Below are positions 60,415-64,000 of a stretch of DNA of 64,000 nt, one piece after another. Made by a program: the position numbers and the translations under genes. Numbering within the stretch: the first letter of the stretch is position 1; the number at the start of each line of letters is the position of its first letter. The DNA is from Actinophytocola gossypii (GTDB lineage: Bacteria > Actinomycetota > Actinomycetes > Mycobacteriales > Pseudonocardiaceae): assembly GCF_025165815.1 (NCBI RefSeq), contig NZ_JAFFZE010000004.1, forward strand, positions 496,001 to 560,000, in the 5' to 3' direction. The notes beneath the pieces are model-generated. The model saw only the letters and a program-made list of their open reading frames with translations, was not told the origin of the DNA and made no database searches.

Positions 60415-60682
60415 GGTGGATAACCGACCCGCCGAACCTTGTTGGACAGAGGCTCGGCGGCGTCTCCCGAAACGGCATGACGCCGACCGCCCAGCCCTGT
60501 CGCGCGCGAACGACGCCACCCACTCGGCTACTGTCAGTAGCTGGCGTCCACGCCCCCGCGGGTGTGGGGCTACTCGAACTGTTGGCTGCTGTCGGTCCAC
60601 CGAACGGTGGAGGCGTGAATCAACCCAAGCGCAGCCGCCGCGGTCGAGGTGGCGCGGTGCGGCGCCCTCGTAGTTTCGCGGT

Positions 60683-61603
60683 ATGACGGCATTAGAGGTA
60701 CGAAACCTGCATAAGCGCTACGGGCCGCACGTTGCCGTCGACGACGTCTCTTTCACCGTGGCGGAGGGCGAGATCTTCGGCATCATCGGGCCCAACGGCG
60801 CCGGCAAGACGACAACCGTCGAGAGCATCGCCGGCCTGCGAACGCCCGACTCGGGCTCGATCTCCGTGCTGGGACTCGACCCGGTCAAGGACCGGGCGGA
60901 GGTGCGTGAGCGACTCGGCGTGCAGCTGCAGGAGAGCAGCTTCCCGGACGCGATCAAGGTCGCCGAAGCGCTCGAGTTCTACAGCTCCTTCTACCGGGAC
61001 CCCGTCGACTGGCGCGAGCTCCTGGAACTCCTGGGTCTCACCGAGCGGCGCAACACGCGGTACAAGGCCCTCTCCGGCGGGCAGAAGCAGCGGCTTTCGA
61101 TCGCGCTCGCGCTGGTCGGCAATCCGAAGGTCGCGATTCTCGACGAGCTCACGACGGGACTGGACCCGCAGGCGAGGCGCGACACCTGGAGCCTCATAGA
61201 GCGGGTTCGTGACACGGGCGTCACGATCCTCCTCGTCACGCACTTCATGGACGAAGCGGAGCGCCTCAGCGACCGGATCGCCGTCATCGACGGTGGCCGG
61301 GTCGCCGCGGTGGACACGCCGGCCGGGCTGATCGCGCGCGCGAGCGCGACGCGGCAGGTCCGGTTCCGCGTGAGTCAACCGCTGGCCAGGAGCGTCCTCG
61401 CCGAGCTTCCCGACGTGACCGATGTCGAGATCACCGGGGACCGCTGGCTGGTCACCGGCAGGGGACAGCTGCTGAGCAGCGTCGCGGGGGCTCTCGCCAG
61501 AGCGCAGGTCGTGGGGCACGATCTCCGCGTCGACCAGCGCAACCTCGACGACGCCTTCGTGGCCATCACGGGACGCGCACCCGCCGAGAGGAGGGCCGGC
61601 TGA
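60683..61603 (+). CDS. ABC-2-type exporter ATPase (DrrA/CcmA-like)
   Basis: The protein has 306 residues with ATG 60683. Walker A GPNGAGKTT (36-44), Q-loop LGVQLQESSFPDA, signature ALSGGQKQRLSIALAL, and Walker B VAILDELTTGLDPQ, in which DELT replaces the usual DEPT. The C-terminal domain (residues about 225-306) is the DUF4162-like tail of DrrA. It pairs with the permease beginning at its stop (ATG overlaps TGA), and the histidine kinase and response regulator follow in the same unit. Substrates of such systems are drugs, lipids or peptides. Confidence 0.93.
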   Translation: MTALEVRNLHKRYGPHVAVDDVSFTVAEGEIFGIIGPNGAGKTTTVESIAGLRTPDSGSISVLGLDPVKDRAEVRERLGVQLQESSFPDAIKVAEALEFYSSFYRDPVDWRELLELLGLTERRNTRYKALSGGQKQRLSIALALVGNPKVAILDELTTGLDPQARRDTWSLIERVRDTGVTILLVTHFMDEAERLSDRIAVIDGGRVAAVDTPAGLIARASATRQVRFRVSQPLARSVLAELPDVTDVEITGDRWLVTGRGQLLSSVAGALARAQVVGHDLRVDQRNLDDAFVAITGRAPAERRAG

Positions 61604-62367
61604 TGCGCGCTCTCCCGAAGATGGTCGAGGTCGAAACGAAACTCTTCCTCCGCGACTCCGCCACCGTCGTCTTCGGTGTGCTGTTCCCGGCCGGGCTCCT
61701 GCTCGGGCTGGGTGCCGTCCCGGCACTCGGAGAGCCGTCGCCGGACACCGGGGGGCTTCGGTCCATCGACATCTGGGCACCTACCGCACTGGTGTTCGGA
61801 ATGGTGATGATCGCCGTCCAGCACGTCCCGGCGGTGATCGCGACGTATCGTGAGCGCGGCATCCTGCGCAGGCTGTCGACCACTCCCGCACATCCGCGGA
61901 GCGTCTTGCTCGCGCAGATGATCGTCGCGTTCGCTTCCGTGGTCGTCTCCGCGGCACTTATGATCTTCCTCGCGTGGGCGGTGCTGGACATCGCGCCGCC
62001 CGAGCGGCCCCTGGAGTTCGTCGTCGCCTTCGTCGTCGGCTACGCGGCGCTGCTCGGGCTCGGCATGATCTCCGCGGCCGTCGCCCCCACGAGCGGTGCC
62101 GCGAACCAGATCGGCACCCTCCTGTTCGTTGCGCTGATGTTCTTCGGCGGGGCCTTCCTGCCCCGTGTCGTCATGCCCGACGTGCTGCGCGAGGTCGGCG
62201 AGTTCATACCGCCCGGGCTGCAGGCTCTCACCGCGGCGTGGTCCGCCGAGGCGGGCGAGGTCACCGCCACCGCCGGTGGGCAGCCGTTCTGGCCGCAGGT
62301 CGCCATAATGGCGGGTATCGCAGTGATCGCGAGCGCGATCGCCGCGAAGCTCTTCCGCTGGGAGTAG
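61603..62367 (+). CDS. ABC-2-type permease
   Basis: The protein has 254 residues; ATG overlaps the ATPase TGA. Six membrane helices (FGVLFPAGLLLGLGAVPALG, ALVFGMVMIAVQHVPAVIAT, MIVAFASVVVSAALMIFLAW, FVVAFVVGYAALLGLGMISA, LFVALMFFGGAFLPRVVM, AIMAGIAVIASAIAAKLF) and the coupling-helix region ERGILRRLSTTPAHPRSVLL are typical of ABC2_membrane proteins. The histidine kinase gene starts a few bases later. Confidence 0.92.
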   Translation: MRALPKMVEVETKLFLRDSATVVFGVLFPAGLLLGLGAVPALGEPSPDTGGLRSIDIWAPTALVFGMVMIAVQHVPAVIATYRERGILRRLSTTPAHPRSVLLAQMIVAFASVVVSAALMIFLAWAVLDIAPPERPLEFVVAFVVGYAALLGLGMISAAVAPTSGAANQIGTLLFVALMFFGGAFLPRVVMPDVLREVGEFIPPGLQALTAAWSAEAGEVTATAGGQPFWPQVAIMAGIAVIASAIAAKLFRWE

Positions 62368-62373
62368 GTGTCG

Positions 62374-63720
62374 ATGACGGGGGAAACCGGGGCCGGTGAG
62401 CGTCCGCGCGTGGGGACGCACGAATCCGCCGTCGTCGAAGAGGCGGAGACCGCGAACCGCTCCCGGTTGGCCTGGAAAGCGGAGCAGCTGCGAGTCTGGG
62501 ACCTTCTGCAGTTGATCACACCGTGGTTGCTGCTGACGATCTCGACGGCGATCTATTTCTCGTGGGTGCTCCCGGCCTCCGGTGAACGCTTCTGGCGCGA
62601 GGGCGCATCCGTCCTCGGGCTGGTCGCGGTCTCGGTGCTGTGGGTGTTGTTCGGGCACACGCTGCCCATCAGGAGGAGGACGCTCCGGCCCGTGTCGGCT
62701 GGCATCTTCTTCATCGGGCTGCTGGCGCTGTGCGTCACCCTCATGGCGTACTCCGACATCTTCCTCGTCTTCACCATCACGGGGTTCTTCCACGCGTACC
62801 TGATCAGGCCGTGGCCGTTGGGGGTGCTCGAAGTCCTGGCCACCTCGGTGGCCCTCAACGGCTCGGCCATGCGGGTGTGGGCCGACCCGACCGCGAACGT
62901 GCTCGCGGAGTTCATCCTGATCGTCGCCGTGCAGACCGCGGCGATCGGAGTGGGCATCCTGCTGACGGCGCGCAGCGAACCAGAGGAACGCAAGCGGGAG
63001 GAACTCGTCGAGCGACTCGAGGCGGCACTGCACGAGAACGCCGGGCTGCACGCGCAACTGGTCGCCCAGGCCCGTGAATCCGGGGCGCAGGACGAGCGGC
63101 AGCGACTTGCCAGCGAGATCCACGACACGCTGGCCCAGGGTCTCGCCGGCATCATCACACAGCTCCAGGCAGCGGAGCGTTCCGCGAGTATGCGGGGCGA
63201 GACGGAAGAGCACGTCGCGCGTGCGCTTCGGCTCGCGCGCAGCAGTCTGACCGAGGCCAGACGGTCCGTGCGGGCGCTCGCTCCCCAGGAACTCGGGCGA
63301 GCGCACCTCCCCGACGCGCTGCGCACCCTGACCGAGCGATGGTCGGCGGACCACGGGATCAGCGCGCAGGTGGAGGTGACCGGCACCCGAGAGCCGCTGA
63401 GCCCGGCGATCGAGGTGTCGCTCTTCCGGGTCGCGCAGGAGTCGCTGACCAACGTGGCGAAGCACGCGGAGGCAACACGCGTCGGTGTCACGCTGTCGTA
63501 CACGGGCCCCGAGGTGCTGTTGGACGTGCGGGATGATGGGCGCGGGTTCGCGAAAGGGGTCGGCACCGGCTTCGGCCTGACGAGCATGCGCCAGCGCATC
63601 AGAGGGGTCGGCGGTCACGTAGAGGTGCAGAGCGCACCGGGTGAGGGGACGTCCGTCAGTGCGCGCGTTCCGGCGATCGCCCCCGGGGGCAGGAGAGCAA
63701 CGGAGGAGACCGACCGATGA
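62374..63720 (+). CDS. NarL-type sensor histidine kinase
   Basis: The protein has 448 residues. ATG 62374 is chosen with GGAG upstream; GTG 62368 is an alternative. Four to six N-terminal helices (46-200) carry no extracytoplasmic sensor domain, so the membrane part probably senses a signal. The HisKA_3 dimerisation helix has phospho-His250 (ERQRLASEIHDTLAQGLAGI), and the HATPase has DVRDDGRGF and GFGLTSMRQRIRGVGGHVEV. It overlaps the response regulator by 4 bases. Kinase, regulator and ABC exporter together look like an antibiotic- or envelope-stress-response (BceRS-like in role, not in family) module. Confidence 0.93.
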   Translation: MTGETGAGERPRVGTHESAVVEEAETANRSRLAWKAEQLRVWDLLQLITPWLLLTISTAIYFSWVLPASGERFWREGASVLGLVAVSVLWVLFGHTLPIRRRTLRPVSAGIFFIGLLALCVTLMAYSDIFLVFTITGFFHAYLIRPWPLGVLEVLATSVALNGSAMRVWADPTANVLAEFILIVAVQTAAIGVGILLTARSEPEERKREELVERLEAALHENAGLHAQLVAQARESGAQDERQRLASEIHDTLAQGLAGIITQLQAAERSASMRGETEEHVARALRLARSSLTEARRSVRALAPQELGRAHLPDALRTLTERWSADHGISAQVEVTGTREPLSPAIEVSLFRVAQESLTNVAKHAEATRVGVTLSYTGPEVLLDVRDDGRGFAKGVGTGFGLTSMRQRIRGVGGHVEVQSAPGEGTSVSARVPAIAPGGRRATEETDR

Positions 63721-64000
63721 TTCGACTAGTCGTCGTCGACGACCATCCGATCGTGCGGGGCGGTCTTCGGGACACCTTCGCGAATGCCGAGGACATCGTC
63801 GTGGTCGGTGAGGCCGGTGACGGCGCCGAGGGCATCGAACGTGCCGAGCTGCTGGCAGCGGATGTCGTGCTCATGGACCTCCGGATGCCCGGGATGGACG
63901 GCGTCGCCGCGACCGCTGCCCTGCGGGAGCGCTGCCCGAGTGTCCGAGTGCTGATCCTGACCACCTTCGACAGCGAGAGCGACGTACTGCCGGCGATCGA
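63717..64000 (+). CDS. response regulator, N-terminal receiver part (cut by window end)
   Basis: ATG 63717 overlaps the kinase stop. The visible 94 residues are a receiver domain: acidic pair Asp8-Asp9 (VVDDHPIVRGG), phosphoacceptor Asp54 (VLMDLRMPGMDG) and Thr82 (ILTTFDSES). The C-terminal LuxR-type HTH expected for a NarL-type partner lies outside the window. It should be phosphorylated by the adjacent kinase and control the exporter genes. Confidence 0.93.
   Translation, partial: MIRLVVVDDHPIVRGGLRDTFANAEDIVVVGEAGDGAEGIERAELLAADVVLMDLRMPGMDGVAATAALRERCPSVRVLILTTFDSESDVLPAI

Larger units (their letters stand above)
60203..60682. other. 480-bp divergent promoter region of the importer operon
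   Basis: No convincing gene is present. The region is AT-richer around 60360-60425 (TACTCATATCTTAAAATGG). It holds elements 5 and 6 (60293-60304 and 60403-60414), 110 bp apart, each within a shared 14-base string TGTACCGTTCAGTC. Both lie upstream of the DppB-like start (60202). The forward ABC exporter (60683) begins at the far end with no strong ribosome site (possible short leader or leaderless start). Confidence 0.6.

Noticed and set aside
1-64000. CRISPR array, insertion sequence, prophage or integrative element
   Set aside because: I saw no array of regularly spaced repeats, no transposase or integrase coding, no terminal inverted repeats and no att-like duplication beside the tRNA. The tRNA-Sec 3' end is not repeated nearby as far as I can see by eye.

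Overview
The window is very G+C-rich with dense GTG/ATG starts, many 4-base ATGA/GTGA gene overlaps, Tat and lipoprotein exports, TetR-controlled divergent operons, F420-type oxidoreductases and T7SS-type small proteins. This points to a high-GC actinobacterium, most likely of the Pseudonocardiales type (inference; no rRNA is present). No integrase, transposase, CRISPR array or phage gene was recognised.

Layout. Positions 1-1.5 kb are a scarred edge: the tail of an ECF sigma factor, a frameshifted gene remnant, and a reverse-strand piece that joins the N-terminus of an AAA ATPase to the C-terminus of a TetR regulator. Two large secreted subtilisin-like proteases follow (1.6-8.5 kb). Next come a HEAT-like protein, a decayed RCC1-repeat fragment, and a divergent pair made of a DUF5997-like protein and a LysR effector domain without its HTH. 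Then comes a compact selenocysteine locus: selD (reverse), tRNA-Sec, and overlapping selA-selB (11.1-15.3 kb). The tRNA-Sec gene was read directly from the sequence, with anticodon TCA and a long variable arm.

After a secreted DUF4185-type protein, positions 16.9-20.3 kb hold what I regard as the most unusual system. It is a tightly overlapping operon of an unknown protein, a MauE-like membrane protein, a MauD-like thioredoxin, a Tat-exported protein with exactly 12 cysteines plus two peptidoglycan-binding domains, and two small membrane proteins. It resembles a methylamine-dehydrogenase light-chain maturation set without the heavy chain. A T7SS/WXG-type reverse cluster (20.6-23.2 kb) and a TetR-controlled 2-oxoacid dehydrogenase E1a-E1b-E2 operon without E3 follow (23.5-27.6 kb). 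Then come an ECF sigma factor with a SnoaL-like tail, a TetR/MFS efflux pair leading an amidohydrolase-SRPBCC-membrane protein operon, and a 1072-residue Ser/Thr kinase-WD40 protein abutting a small conserved protein.

From 37.4 to 60.2 kb lies a catabolic island. It encodes a double-hotdog acyl dehydratase, a nitronate monooxygenase-like enzyme, three crotonases, a thioesterase, an F420-type LLM oxidoreductase, a thiolase, a TetR regulator, an alpha-methylacyl-CoA racemase-like protein, three acyl-CoA dehydrogenases (two of them a ChsE1/ChsE2-like large/small pair), an SDR, an AMP-forming and an ADP-forming acyl-CoA synthetase, and a complete peptide-type ABC importer with a permease-ATPase fusion. 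Each of the four divergent promoter gaps in the island carries a TACCG-NN-CRGT-like palindromic element, so one TetR (44.2 kb) may control uptake, CoA activation and beta-oxidation of one branched or cyclic carboxylic acid. The right edge is an ABC-2 exporter with a NarL-type histidine kinase and a response regulator cut by the window end.
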